The notes beneath the pieces are model-generated. The model worked only from the letters and a program-made list of their open reading frames with translations. It ran no database searches and was not told the origin of the DNA. A stretch of 64,000 nucleotides of DNA from Paramecium octaurelia (taxonomy: Eukaryota; Ciliophora; Oligohymenophorea; Peniculida; Parameciidae): the NCBI GenBank assembly GCA_905182995.1, contig CAJJDP010000017.1, positions 653,331 through 717,330 on the forward strand. The letters run 5' to 3'. Within the stretch, counting starts at the first letter, position 1. Each line of letters starts with the position of its first letter. Shown piece by piece: positions 49,552-62,396 of the stretch. Made by a program: the position numbers and the translations under genes.

Positions 49552-51044
49552 TCAAATATTTGGACTTAAGCATTTCTTTAAAACACTATAACGTGGTTTT
49601 AATGAACTTGCTTTTTCATCTGATAATAATCTTGATGAAATGAAATTTTCAGTTTATGGACTTTAAGAATGATTTTATGAGATCTTTGAATCTGAAGAAT
49701 CAGAGATTGTTGGTAGTTTGAGAATATTTTGGAAATTAGAGATTAATTATTATTCCTTTATAGAATATTTAGGAGCAAATCTAGAAGTACGCTTAAAATC
49801 ATGGTTGATCTATTGAGGTATTCCCTAAATTTTAGATGTACGTCTAGCTGTTGCAAGCTTAAAGACATCCAAATTTAATATGTCTGAACATTTTATTGAA
49901 TCCATTTATGTCTTGCCTTTTAAAGTAAAGAAAATTTCAAAAAATTGCAACAAAAGTGGATTTAAGTCCAAAAACTCTAGATCAGACATACTCTCATAGT
50001 TCTTCATTAATAATTCATCTAAAATTTATGTTTCTTGGTAAAGTTTCTTTGAAAAGATACTGTAGATTATGATGCCTAAGGATAGTATATCCTTTTTTCT
50101 AATAAATTAAATGAGTGAGGTTTAATCATAAAAATTGAGATTTTTCGAGCTTGCCATATTTTGTTATATAATTTCAGATTTTCCAAAGTTGATTATGCAT
50201 GCCGATGTTAAATCTTGCTAATCTCTAAGGAGAATATTGTCGAATCTGATATCTTAATGAAATATGTTTCTTTCATGCATATAATTAAGTGATTTGAATA
50301 AGGTTTACATCAAGATTACAGTTTCTTATTCAGAGTATCTGAATCTGAATATTGAATTTTTCAAATGTCCTCCTTCCAATAAATCTGAAACTATAAATAT
50401 TTTGTCGTCACTCTCAAATGTCTCATGTAATTTAAGTAAATTATTGTGATTAATTTAACGAAGAATAGTAAGCTCGTTAATTAACTAATGTCTTTCACTA
50501 GCGTTATTTCTTTAAACTAAACTCTTATCAATTATTTTTACGGCTACCTTTTACCCATTAATGATTTTAAAAGCCTTAAATACCTAAGATAATTTTAAGA
50601 ATTACTGAAGAGCTAAATCTCTCACTTAATTTTTAACCTAATTTGTACTTTAATGAGAAGTCAGTTTGGATTACAAATTTTTTTATTTATTTCCACATTT
50701 CTATTATCTCTCCAAAAAACTCAACAAATTATCCATTTTTGCTTATTCGTAACCCTAATTATTGTGTTTTTGGATGCAATGCCTTCTTAACACAGACATT
50801 CTCTAGGTTAATATGTCTTTCTCCTTTCTTCCATGAACTAAATAAATACTTCTTCAATAATTTTCATTGTGAATTCATGCAAAAATATCGTCACAGTATA
50901 TTGTCGATTATTAGATTTCATGAGAAAAGTTCCAAATAATGTAAACTCCGTTTAGAATTGTGGAGGATTGCAAAACAATTCCTTCCCATCATTAAAGAAA
51001 GATGATTTAGAATAATCAGATTGCAGAGTAATCGTTTTTTTCAT
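49552..51044 (-). CDS. PH-domain kinase with degenerate catalytic motifs (likely pseudokinase)
   Basis: About 470 residues. A PH-like N-terminal part (RHINLENVCVKKALHPKTQQ, then FGEIIEMWKQIKKFV) and a kinase domain match the layout of the gene at 36497-37943. The glycine loop is lost (LGQKLSERFSSSVFKA, split by a 22-nt intron). The beta-3 lysine is kept (VAVKIIDK), HRD reads FHQDIRFDN (the Asp is kept), and DFG reads NFG (IINFGKS), losing the metal-binding Asp. No APE is seen. Activity is doubtful. The exon structure between about 50820 and 50920 is unresolved: the frame changes without a clean GTA..TAG intron. Confidence 0.72.
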
Positions 51045-51586
51045 TAAAGAATGAAATATTTTCTTTCAATAATTATATTATCAATTCATATACTCATTAC
51101 AAATTGAAATGATATTTATCATGATAGGTTTTAAATGTTCAATTGATTTATGTTTATTTTAGTAAATATTTGATAAATATATTTGAATCTGGCCAAGTCA
51201 TTATTAGCTCCTGAAAATTGAAAATTTTGGTTAAATTAATTGTCAAATTTAATATGATTCAAATAGCATTAGGTAGGTACATATCTATTTCTCTAATAAT
51301 TTATATAAACTAATAAGAAATATTTTATTAATTGGAGAATTTTCTTATCACATAAATTATAAAATACCAATTTACTTAAAATATTGAATTTATCAAATAA
51401 GATTTTATAAAAATTCGTTTCAAGTTGGGTAAATTGCTCATTCAGTATGGAGCATTACTTTGGAGAAATTTATGACATTATTCATTTTGGTTTTATATTC
51501 GAAATAAATATAATTAGATTTTTTATCAATAATACTGAATAATTATAATTGTGTAATAATTTTCTGAAGGAACAAAAGTAGAAACA
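51045..51586. other. 542-bp AT-rich gap
   Basis: It lies between the start of the PH-pseudokinase and the end of the MGQSANCC protein, both on the minus strand. No ORF, RNA gene or repeat is seen. Confidence 0.55.
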
Positions 51587-52069
51587 TCATTTTTATTTTC
51601 TCTTCAATAATTCTCCCAATTACTTTTGTTAAGTGATACTGAAAGGGATCGAAGAATCCACATTCTTAAATTTCACAGTTTTAGTTTGTTTAGAAGTGTT
51701 TTTCGCTTTTTTCTTAAGTATACTTCTATTAGCATTTATTGAATTTTCATATGATGAGTTCATATTGTTAGAATCAAAATCAAGTAAGGAACCAAATATA
51801 TTATTGGAATTAGTTTATACTTTCTCGTTTTTTTGTAACGAGCTCTAAACAATTTCTTGATCAGTGTGATTAGTTGAAGATGCAGCTTGTTATCCTTTTG
51901 GTTATTCTTCTGTTATTCCTTTGTTTATCTCAAAATGAGAAATGAATTTTGTGTTTATAAAATAACAAGTGGCATATTGAGGGCCAAAATAATCAGTATT
52001 GTTTTGTTCAGAAAAACTTTCAGAGAGTCTATCAGTTTACTATTTACAACAATTTGCACTCTATCCCAT
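51587..52069 (-). CDS. Small protein with N-myristoylation/palmitoylation signal
   Basis: 160 residues, single exon, starting MGQSANCC. Gly2 with Ser5 fits N-myristoylation, and Cys7-Cys8 are placed for palmitoylation, so the protein is probably anchored to the cytoplasmic face of a membrane. The rest is polar and Asn/Ser/Gln-rich, with a basic C-terminal third (KKKAKNTSKQTKTVKFKN). No domain is recognised. It is divergent from the long coiled-coil gene, whose start is 208 bp away. Confidence 0.6.
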
Positions 52070-52277
52070 TTAATTATAATTAATTAGATATTTCGATGGA
52101 ATTAAATTTGGGTAAATTTGCTGCAGATATTTTATATATATAAAACAGATAATAAGAAAATCTTATCATTTATTGATTACAGAGATGTATTAATAATAAT
52201 TTTTTGCCTGTATTTCAAGAGGAAATATATTTTATTCATAAATAAAATTAAAATAAATCTTTTTCAAGATCAAAACC

Positions 52278-55200
52278 ATGGCTTCTTTCAGACCGTTACC
52301 TGTAATCAATAAAATTTAATATTAAAGATTCACCCACCAAGAATTTAATTGTAACCTGGAGCACCTTAATTTGCAACAGTAATCATTGAAACCCCTCCAA
52401 GAAAACAACCTGAACCTATTCAAATAGAGTTTGATGAAGGATTGATTACTAGAATGTAGGAAGAAATCGATGTGTGGAGAAATAAATTCTTTTAATTGGA
52501 ATTATAGTTTTAAATAAATGCTGGAGAGCTAAAGAAAGTAAGAATTTGATATAGTATTTAGATTGATTATTTAGAAGGGCGAATCAAAGTGCTTCAAGAT
52601 GCAATAAAGCAGTTAAATATTGAAAATAGAGCATAAATAAACTAAAATGAAATTTTACGAGTGAAATGCGACGAACTTGAATTAGAAAATTAGGATCTCA
52701 AAATGGCAAGATTGGAAAACAAACGCTTGAGAGAATTATTAGATGGGGCACATGATGAGCTCTCATAGGTATTATAGTTTTATTTGATTTTAGGCTAAAT
52801 AAACAATTGCTAATTACGAAGACTAATTAGCTGATTTAGCAATTAAGGATTAAGTCATCAAAGAACAAAAGGATAAAATTAATCAATTGTTAGTGGAAAT
52901 TGAGTTTTGGAAAAAGAGATACTAGCAATTGGATACCGATAGAATCAAAGGAATTGAAGAATTTAAGAAGAGCAGCGAAACATTAAGAAATTCATAATTT
53001 AACGAATTGAGAAGAAGTGGATCTATGCAAGCTTAAGGATATTAAAATGAATTAAAAAACTTAAGAGTTCAATTAGAAAGATTATAATAAGAAAACAACG
53101 AGTTAAAGGACAATATTCATTAATTAGAAAGCGCTAAAAATGGATAAAATTCTCAATTCAAAGAAGTGAATACAAAACTTGAGAGTTCTACCAAAGAAAT
53201 CAAAAGATTAAATGATGTCTTACTTTAAAGAGGTTAGTAAAACAAACAATTAGAATTGAGAATTAAAGAGCTTGAAAGATAAGTCAGTGAAAAAAATATC
53301 CTAAAAGAAGAAATCGATAAGCTGAAATAACAATTAAATGATAAAAATAAATAATTGTAAGATTAGCACAATCAAATAACCTAATTGAATAATAGAATAG
53401 CAGAGTTGGAGCGACTCCTCCAAGAATCCAAATAATATAAAGAAAAAATACAATAATTATAAACAGAAATTGCATAATTGAAAGCAATTATCTAGGGCAA
53501 GGATGAGGAAATTGCAATCTTGAAGTAAAAGATCGAAAATCTTACTGATCAACTCAAAGAAATTGATAAAATCATTTAAGAAAAATATGCTTTGGAAAAT
53601 AAAGTAGCTATGCTTGCAACTGAAATTGAAAGAAAGGCAGCATAATTGAAAAACAAGGAGAAGACCATAGATGAATTAAGAGAAAATTTGGATTAAAATA
53701 ATCATACCCTTGCAGAAGTTGAATAACTTCAATAAGATATAGAAGGATTAAATCTTGAACTTAAAGGAAAGGATGATTTAATCAAAGAACTTGATCAAAA
53801 ATATCATGAGGCACTTAAATATTAAGAATAAGTTTCTTAGTTAGAAACCTAAGTCTTTGATTTATAAGGTAAGGTTGCTATGTTGTCATCTGAAATTGAA
53901 AGATAAAGAATCAAATTGGACAAATACAAAAAGGACTATGATGGCTAGTAAGTTAAAATAAATGAATTGAATGACATGAAGTTTGACTTCGAATCAATGT
54001 AAGATGCATTGTAGAGGTATAAAGCATAAGAAGACTAATAATAACAGGAGTACGATAGTTGGAGAGAAATCTTAAAAAAGGCTGATCTCGAATCTTCAGA
54101 ACTATAAAAGACATAGGAGACCTTGTCCAGTGAAAAACAGATTGCCTAAGATCATCACGAAAAACTTACTGAATAAATTGAGGAGTTGAATAAATTGCTT
54201 TTAGAAGAAAGGGCTAAAATTGAAGGTTTACATAAAGAAATAGAGAAATATCAAGATTTAGAGAATAAAGTTTATGAAATGTAAAATAAAACAGCTATGC
54301 TTTCAGCTGAAATTGAAAGAAGAAGTGTGAAAGAGAAAACAAAGTAACAATAATTTGATGAGCTTTCACAACTCTCAAAGCAATAGCAAGAGGATTTAGA
54401 GAAAATGGCTTAAATTGAATAAGAAAATGAAACATTAAACGAATCAATAAAAAAAACACAAGATGAAATTGCATCAATGCAAAAATTATTGGATGAAACC
54501 TAAGAAAAATTAGAAAAAGCCTTATCAGAGAGAGGAAATTTAGAAAATAAAGTGGCTATGTTGTCAACTGAAATTGAGAGATAATCTTATAGATTAAAAA
54601 ATAAAACAGAAGAATGCTCATAATTGAACCAAAAGAATTAGGAATTACAAGGTGAAATATTGAAACTTTAGGATTTACCTGCTGAGGTTGAAGAATTGAC
54701 TTAATAGGTAGAAGAATTAAGACATTAATTAAATGAGGCTGATTTGAAATAAGTTAAATTAACTTAAGATTTAGATGCTGTTGCTCATGAAAAAGCATAA
54801 ATTGAGGCTGAAATTTAGAAAAACTAAGACGAAATTAAATTATAATAATAATTGACTGAGGAAGCCAAAAAACAATTAGCTAATTTCACAGAGAAATTCA
54901 AGAGTGTAGAAGAAGAAAATAGTTCGTTGAGGGCTTTAGAATCAAAATTGTCAGAGTATTAAATGAAAACAGCTTTATTGGCTTCTTAAATTGAAGCCTA
55001 AAATAAGAAATATCAAGGCAAACTTGATGAGATGAGTGCTTTACAATAAAATTATGATGATCTCAAAGCTCATTAATTAGATGTAGAAGATATCTAAGGA
55101 GAATTAGAAAGAACTTTGACTATTTTAAATGAAAAGGATAAAGAACATGGTTTATATGATAAGAAAATATAAGAATTGGAAGCCTAAATTAAATAATTAG

Positions 55201-55473
55201 AAGATGTGAAGGTATTATGTAATTTAATAATGTTAGTATTAACTTGAAAGCAAAATGGCTATGGTCAGCAGTGAAGTTGAAAGAGTGAAATATAAATACG
55301 AAAAATTATAGAAGGAATATGAAGAAAATCATTAAAGATTATTAGAAGCTGAAGAAGAATTGATATAAAATAGTAAAGAAGTTCAGGCCTTAGAGGATGT
55401 AAATATTATTTAATATTAAAAGGAATTACATCATACCTAATAAGAGTTAGCTCAATCTAGAAAATAAGGATGA
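52278..55473 (+). CDS. Long coiled-coil protein with VAMLSTEIER repeats
   Basis: 1023 residues, five introns (52302-52327, 52538-52561, 52769-52793, 55212-55236, 55399-55422). After a short Pro-rich head (MASFRPLP..) the rest is almost unbroken heptad coiled coil. Six copies of a motif of the form K(V/T/M)A(M/L)(L/V)(A/S)(T/S)xxE(I/V)E(R/A) start at 53604, 53874, 54291, 54552, 54969 and 55255, spaced 90, 139, 87, 139 and 87 residues. The gene therefore holds a tandem unit of about 226 residues. Long coiled coils like this are common in ciliate basal-body and cortical structures; no direct homologue is recognised. Confidence 0.85.
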
Positions 55474-55518
55474 ATAAGAGAATGAAAAATTATCAATAAT
55501 ACAAATATAATAATAAAA

Positions 55519-57084
55519 TCAATTAAAGATCGTATTAATTTGATAAAAGATTGGAATACTCTTATCTTAATCTTCTATTTATTTCTTTAAATGATGCATA
55601 TGAGATAAAATTGTAAAATCTTCATCTGATAAAATTTCAACTTACTTTAATGGCTCAATGGTTTCTGGTTGATTTTTATTATTTTAAGGAACAATAATTT
55701 CATTCTTCTCATCTTTACTTTTTTCAGATGATTTCAAAAATACTTTGGGGGCATTTATTGATCCTTCATTGAAATCAATTTAATACGATTGATTTAAGAT
55801 ATTATTATTCGCTAGCCGTATACCTACAAAATGACTCTGCCTAAATGCTTATTTAGATTGGATAGATTATAAAATAAATTAAATCCTTGAGACTTCATAT
55901 ATTTAATTAAGTAGAGTTAATTTTTCTTTTGTAAAATCCTTTAATTGTTGATAAAACTTTATAAAAGAAGCCGTATCTAGTATTTGCTTACCATTTTTAG
56001 AAGCACTAATTATTTAACCAAAAAAGTTGCTTTAAAATTAAATTTACTATATTTCTGGGTAATAATAAGTAATTATTGTCTTTAAAAGTGTATCTTCTAA
56101 AATTTTAGAGTTTACTTAGATGACTATCAATTTTAGCATCATAAGAGTTGACATGATAGAACCTACATCTGCAAGAATCTCTCCCAATTTGGGATAGATG
56201 ATTTATTGGGTTTCAGATAAACTATCTATTCCAATCAAGAAGACTCCAAGATATTTATTTCCGAAACTTTATTCAAAGTTACTCTAAGGTAATTACTAAG
56301 ATGTAGTCTGAAAATCACTAATAAGTTTTTAATTCTTGATTGATTCTAAAAAGAAACCTGTATCAGTAATTGATGTTGTTATTTTGAATAATAATTGAGT
56401 GTACAAAGCGGTTTCTCTATCCAAAATAAAGTAGATTTGCTTAGAAATCATTTCAAAATCTTTCAATTTAGTGTTGTATTATTGCATTTAGATAGTTAAG
56501 AAAAATGTGTTTAAAGGTTGTTTGAAAAATTCTTCTTGTTTTTCTTTATCTGCACAATTATCATATTGAGAACTGTCACATTATTCAAATAAAATCATCA
56601 ATTGTCTTTAACTTTTAGGAGTGTCTTAACTCAAACCTTATTGATTAAGAACCAAAGTGATATCTTGAGGAGTAATGGAAGTCGAAATTCCACTTCTTGT
56701 AGGAGGAACTCCAGAATCTAACATTAATTGCTTTTTAGAAATCACAATGTCATCAACATAAGAAAAATAAGGTGTAATGATATTTTCAGTTTTGGAAAAT
56801 GGATCAATAAATTTATCTCCACTCATTCCTACAACTTAAAAAATAATCGGATTATATTCAAAAGATACATCAGCATAATTTTGTGTTGTTTTTTGAATTG
56901 AAACTCTTGGTAAAATATCTCCATTTAACCAAAGAAACAATTTATAAAAAAAATACACCATACTCAAGGTATACAATAAAAGAGATGTTATTCCACCAAA
57001 TACACTTTTAAATTGTTTTTCATTCTTAAATATCTCTTATTGATAAGACACTCCAAATTAATCAAACCTCTTCAAAAAGTTCAT
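55519..57084 (-). CDS. Ciliate two-TM membrane protein
   Basis: 521 residues in one exon. The N terminus (MNFLKRFDQFGVSYQQEIFK, then FGGITSLLLYTLSMVYFFYK) is the typical opening of a large ciliate family: a short cytosolic start with an FGG..S turn and a TM. A long extracytoplasmic region follows, then a second hydrophobic segment after YPKLGEILADVGSIMSTLMM and a charged tail. The function of the family is unknown. Its end lies 45 bp from the convergent coiled-coil gene's end. It has no intron, unusual in length for this window. Confidence 0.72.
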
Positions 57085-57360
57085 TTCCCTAGATTATTAA
57101 AATAATTTTTATTTTAGTTATAGATATCTAGTATCAATCGTTTAATTGTATCTACTAAAAATAAAGAATCCCATTTCTCACATTTAGATCATGATAATTA
57201 CTCAAATTTAATGTGTCTAAAATGAAACACCCACTCAGAGTTACCGAATAATTATTTGATGATTTGAGAATATAAAGTCAACGTTAATATTTATAAATAA
57301 AAGAAGAGTTTTTCTAGAATATTAGCGAATAAAAGCTTTGTTAATTAAAATATCATAATA

Positions 57361-59825
57361 ATGGACGAAAAGGAATTTTAGAATAGAACATGCTAATAGC
57401 ATTAACATGAAATAATTGCTGTGGATTTAAAATTGGCAAAAACATAAAATGAAAAATATTTATGTGGCAAATGTTTGATTCTGAGGATAGATGGGCAACA
57501 AATTCTATTACTTAGTGAATTGATTGAAATGATCAAATAGATGAAGAATGACTAGAAGAAACAGTTTATGGAAAATAATTAGACCTAATTGAATTATATG
57601 AAATAGCTATAATAATCATTGAAAGAATGCAATCAACATGTTAAAGAAAAAATAGAAAAAACACAAAATAATATTGAAATTCAGATTTAAGATAGTAATA
57701 AGGACATAAAAACAAAGGAAGATAGTTAAGATGAAGTTGATCTAGATAAGGATATGTCATACTATTACAATTCTGATAAAGAATATGAATTACCTTAAAG
57801 AGAATAAAACATTAATGCTATTTCATAATTAATAGAAAATGTATAAAACCAAATTGGCTCTATTTCAAACACTTTTTAGTACTAAAAAATTTTAGAATCA
57901 TTATAAAATATCAAAACTCAATTTCAAATTGACATGCCATCTGAAAAAGATATCAAGGTAAAATTTTTATAAATATTTAGATTTGTGAACAACATGGTTT
58001 AGAAATTATTATGGTCAATATAGAATCAGGTCAATAAGAACACAAAAGGATAGCATGTTCTAGGTGTATATAAGAGTTTCCTCAGAAATATACTACTCTA
58101 GAGGATGCAGATGAAAATTGGACAAAGTTTAAAATTAACTCCAAATAAATGATATCAAAGTATAGCAAGAATAGGGAGTCTAAATTTAATTAAGCCGTTA
58201 CATTTATTACAAACTTAAGGGACAAATATTCAGAAACCTTGACTGCAATCATTAATGATTTGTAAACTAACAGGGTTATTACAGAAAAACAATTGTCCCC
58301 CTTCCCATTATATTAGAAGAATATTTATTAATTAGATTAAAATCAATTACAAGAAATATTGGAAGCTCTAAGTTAAAAAGATCTATATCAACCCTTAAAA
58401 TTAAAGTTAGCACAATAAGATTAATTAGATTCAATATTCTATCATAAGCTTAAAGAAACTATAGAAAATCTTGTGAAACATGATCTCCTAACAAAGGAAT
58501 AAATAATAATGATAGAAAAGAATTATGAAAGTATTAATAATATTTGATATATAGACCTTGTAATTCTGAATGAAGATGAAAAAAAGCAAATCATTAATTG
58601 CAATGAAATTAAATAATTTTTGGAAAATATATCTTTGCTTTAATCCTATATGGCTATAATTGAAGATTCAATTTAATTATATAACAATTTATAAAACTAA
58701 GTTGATACTTTAAAGGAAAAAAAAGAATTTTCAAACCTATTTAATTAGAAATAAACGAAAAAGGTACTTAAGAAAGTTGAACAAACAGATCAAAGTAAAT
58801 AGTCTGATTCAGAATCACTATTTTCAAGATAATATTCATAATTTAATTAGATTTCCAAGAAATACAAGGAATTGTTGATTGTATACAAGGATGAAAATTT
58901 AGTATCATAATTATAAGGAAGTTTGAAATAAGAAATAAATGCTTAAAGCAAACTAAAAGAGAAAATATAATAATTAGAAAATCAAATTTAAAATCTTAAA
59001 TTGGATTTTGAAAAACAGAAGTAGTAATTAGAACAGGCTTAAGAAAAGCTTGAATAGGAAACCTAAAAGGTAGAGCAATAAAAAAAAAAATCTGATGAAT
59101 AAGACTAAAAGGTCATTTCATAAATGGAACTATTAAATAAAACTATAACTGATGTTAATTCATAGATTAAAAATAGTTTGCAATCCAAAGATCAACAAAT
59201 AAATTCAATATAATCACAATATTAAAATTCTCAAAATTCATTAAATAAGTTACAATAAACATATAATGATCTCATTAAAGATATCAAAGCTAAGCCTAGT
59301 GCATTATAAGATGCTCAATATTAGAAGATATTATAAACAATAGAAGAAAAATCAAAATAAGTTATTAAATGCACAATTCTTGTCTATTGTGGGTCTAAGG
59401 ATGGATTGAACCATACAACATTTTGGAATAAAGTATATGGCAGAAAGAATTTATTAATGGTTTTCAAGTCAAACACAAATTACATTTGTGGGGCATTTTC
59501 ACCATGCTAATGGCTATAGCACTTAGGTAATTATGTTTTAGATGACACATTACAGTCATTCTTATTTTCCCAAAATCACAATTAGATTTATCCTTTAAAG
59601 GCAGCTAATAAAGCACATGCGATCTACTGTAATTCAGGTTATGGGCCTTCATTCGGTTCTGGTCACGATTTATATATACCTTCAAATTTTAATGGTGCCA
59701 GCTCCAGCTTAGGGTCAGCATACTAGTGTGATTAGTATGGTAGTATCACTAACTCAACCCATTTATTTGGTCAATCAAGTGTTTAAATTACTGAATGTGA
59801 AATATTTGAAATAGTATTTAAATGA
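57361..59825 (+). CDS. Zinc-finger, coiled-coil, TLDc-domain protein
   Basis: 805 residues, two introns (57958-57980, 58531-58554). Two Cys/His clusters (CQQHQHEIIAVD..LCGKC near residue 10, and ICEQHGLEIIMVNIESGQQE followed by CSRC near 200) look like paired B-box-type zinc elements. A long coiled coil follows. The last 160 residues are a TLDc domain: YCGSKDGLNHTTFWNKVYGR, YICGAFSPCQWL, FLFSQNHNQIYPL, GPSFGSGHDLYI and ECEIFEIVF. TLDc proteins in animals regulate V-ATPase and oxidative-stress responses. The architecture is mainly known from ciliates as I recall. Confidence 0.82.
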
Positions 59826-60277
59826 ATTTATCAAATAAAAATTATCTAATATATTCAATTTGTGATAAAATTTATTTTGAATTATTAGACCTAATATTAC
59901 AACCCTTTATTAGGTGTAGAAAAATTCAATATTTAATTATAAACAAAGGAAAAAATAAACTTATTTAATATAATTGACAAAAAGTCAATTTTATTTGATT
60001 ATATTTTTAATTATAGTGAGAATATTATTCATCCTAAATAGCAATATTCATTCAATTTATGCAGTATTCTCGGTTCTAGAAGTTAATGTGCAAAAAAATA
60101 AGTTATACTATATCTATTCTCATTAAAAATACTGAGCAATCATTATTAAATGTTAAAGATTAATCTTGTTCGTATTTCAATCAATTAATCTAAGCAATAA
60201 TTTTTTAAAATTTTGATTTGAGAAAGATTTTAGATTACATGATTTTTTTAATAAAATTTATAGTATGTAATCATAAC
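59826..60277. other. 452-bp AT-rich gap
   Basis: Downstream of the TLDc gene and upstream of the next coiled-coil gene. It contains only a weak 5-bp hairpin (TTGAC..GTCAA, 59974-59988). No gene is seen. Confidence 0.5.
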
Positions 60278-61849
60278 ATGCTTAGAGTATTTCTACTGGA
60301 TATCTCCTCCAAAAAAACTATATAAATAAACTATATACGCTGTCAGATAGTGTCTGTTAATAAAGAAAGATAGTGATTCCAAAATAAATTAGTTTGGATA
60401 AGGAATAATTATATGAAGAATTGATTCGAGAAAAATAACAGCACAAGGCTTTGTAAAATGAAATAAATAAACTAAAAGCTAGACTATAATGTTATGAAAA
60501 AGATTTAGTTATTTAAGGTGAAGTGGATTATAAAAGGGAATTAAAATAAGCACTGATAAGACTCAAAAATAGAGAAGAGGAAGTTATTGAATTGATGTAG
60601 AGCACTAACTATAAAAAGATTATAGAGTTAGAGAAAACTATATAATCATTAAAATTGGAATTAGAAAAATATTATGTATATTAAAAGTTTCAAGGAAGCA
60701 CTGAGTCAATAATTAATGATAACATTGAATTATTCTAAAAATTATAATAATCCGCTTAACAAATCAAGGAATTAGAAAAAATAAAAGTAGAGTATTTCTC
60801 AATGGCTAGAAAGCATTAATAATTGTAACTCGTTTTATAAGCAAAAGATTAATAATTATAAAAATTTAGAGAGAGAGATCATTTAAGTGAAATGAATGTA
60901 AAGCATTCTAATAAAAATGAATTTTAATTGAGAGAAGAGTTAATAACAAAGGATGAAGAAATATCTCATCTCAGAACCTAATTGGCAATTGCTAGAAAAT
61001 CTAATGCTGAAGATAAAGCTCTTATAGATTAAACTCAACAAGAACTTCAACAAAAAATAAATTAGCATGAGTACGAAAGACAGAATTATAAAGAGAGGAT
61101 TGAACATTTGTAAAAAGAGATCTAATAATTATCTGAAAAAGCAAGAAATTTCGATAGATATTTGACAGTCAATTAAAAGAGGAAAACTACCTATGTTGAT
61201 GATTAGCAGTCAAATTCTTAATACACTTAAATTTAAGATAGCGATTAAATGGTGAAAAGCATATAAAAGAGCCAAGTAGAAGACATAGCGACTGAACTCA
61301 AATTGACGTTAAGAAAAAACAATATTTCTTTATAAGATGCAGAAAAAGTACATTCTTATTTTATTGTAGTTATTATTTAAAGGCAATGAAATATCAATCT
61401 AAGAGTTGGAATAACTATTAGGAAGAGAGCCATTTAAAGTATTAAGTTCAAATATGTTAGCTAGGTATATGATAGAGGATATTTAAGATAAGTATATCTT
61501 TATTACAATTATTAGAGAATTCGAGTATAATCCTGAATTAAAATCTCCTGTCCCTCACGTTAGAAGTGTATTTCGAACATTACTGTAACACTACTCAGTG
61601 AACTTTGATGATTAAACTCTTTAAACAGTAGCTAAGGCTTGTTTGTAAATATTCGAGTTTTGCACAAGAAAAAACATTACAAAATTATACTAATAAGAAT
61701 TGCTGGAATGCATTTCATAATTAGATTTACAATGGAATTCAAAATGCTTTGATTGTTTTCAGCAATTATATTATAATAAATTTAAAGGATTCCTGCAATT
61801 TGATATCCAAAATATAAAAAAATTGTTTGAAGAATATGAGATTTAGTGA
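60278..61849 (+). CDS. Coiled-coil protein with helical C-terminal domain
   Basis: About 505 residues as modelled. The body is a charged coiled coil (LDKEQLYEELIREKQQHKAL onward) for 330 residues, then a 22-nt intron (61348-61369) and a helical C-terminal domain (ISIQELEQLLGREPFKVLSS, then FKGFLQFDIQNIKKLFEEYE) with EF-hand-like spacing but no clear calcium loop. The coding frame from about 60370 has no ATG near its start. The only way I found to reach one (60278) needs a 32-nt intron beginning GTCAG rather than GTA, so the 5' end is doubtful; the gene could start at an internal ATG. Confidence 0.65.
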
Positions 61850-62396
61850 TTTTTCGTTATTAATATTATAATAATTTTATAATTTAATTTATATTCATTA
61901 TTAAAATTGGTTTTTAAAAATTCTTTAATTCCTTATAAAATTGTATTATTTATAAAAATGGATACATTATTCTTCACTCTTGTAAAATTTGAAAATATAA
62001 GATTTATTAACAAAATGAATTAAAAAAATACTATACGTACAAAACAGTATACTGTTTCTCGTTGTTATTGCTTACTCTTTTATATTAAATATAAAATAAC
62101 AGTTAATTTATTACAAGTTTAACTTTATTTATAAGAAATTTATGCATTAAAGTTAAATTTTTGCTTTTTCAGTTAATAATTTCTTTTTTGTTTAGTAATG
62201 ATTTTAAAAATAGATAACATATAAGGCTATGTGAGAAAAGGAAGTGCATAAATAAATAAAAATTAATATATGTATTTTCTGATTAGAATTGATTCCATAA
62301 TAAAAAATTATTAAATAATTTTACTCATCTAAAAGTAAATCAAAATCGACCATAATTCTTTATATATATTTATTCAATATATTACTGATGCTTAGT
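61850..62396. other. 547-bp AT-rich gap with a 16-bp palindrome
   Basis: No ORF. It contains a perfect 16-bp palindrome, AAACAGTATACTGTTT, at 62042-62057, flanked by AT-rich sequence. Otherwise featureless. Confidence 0.5.

Noticed and set aside
59974-59988. Short TTGAC..GTCAA hairpin
   Set aside because: A 5-bp stem in very AT-rich DNA is expected by chance.
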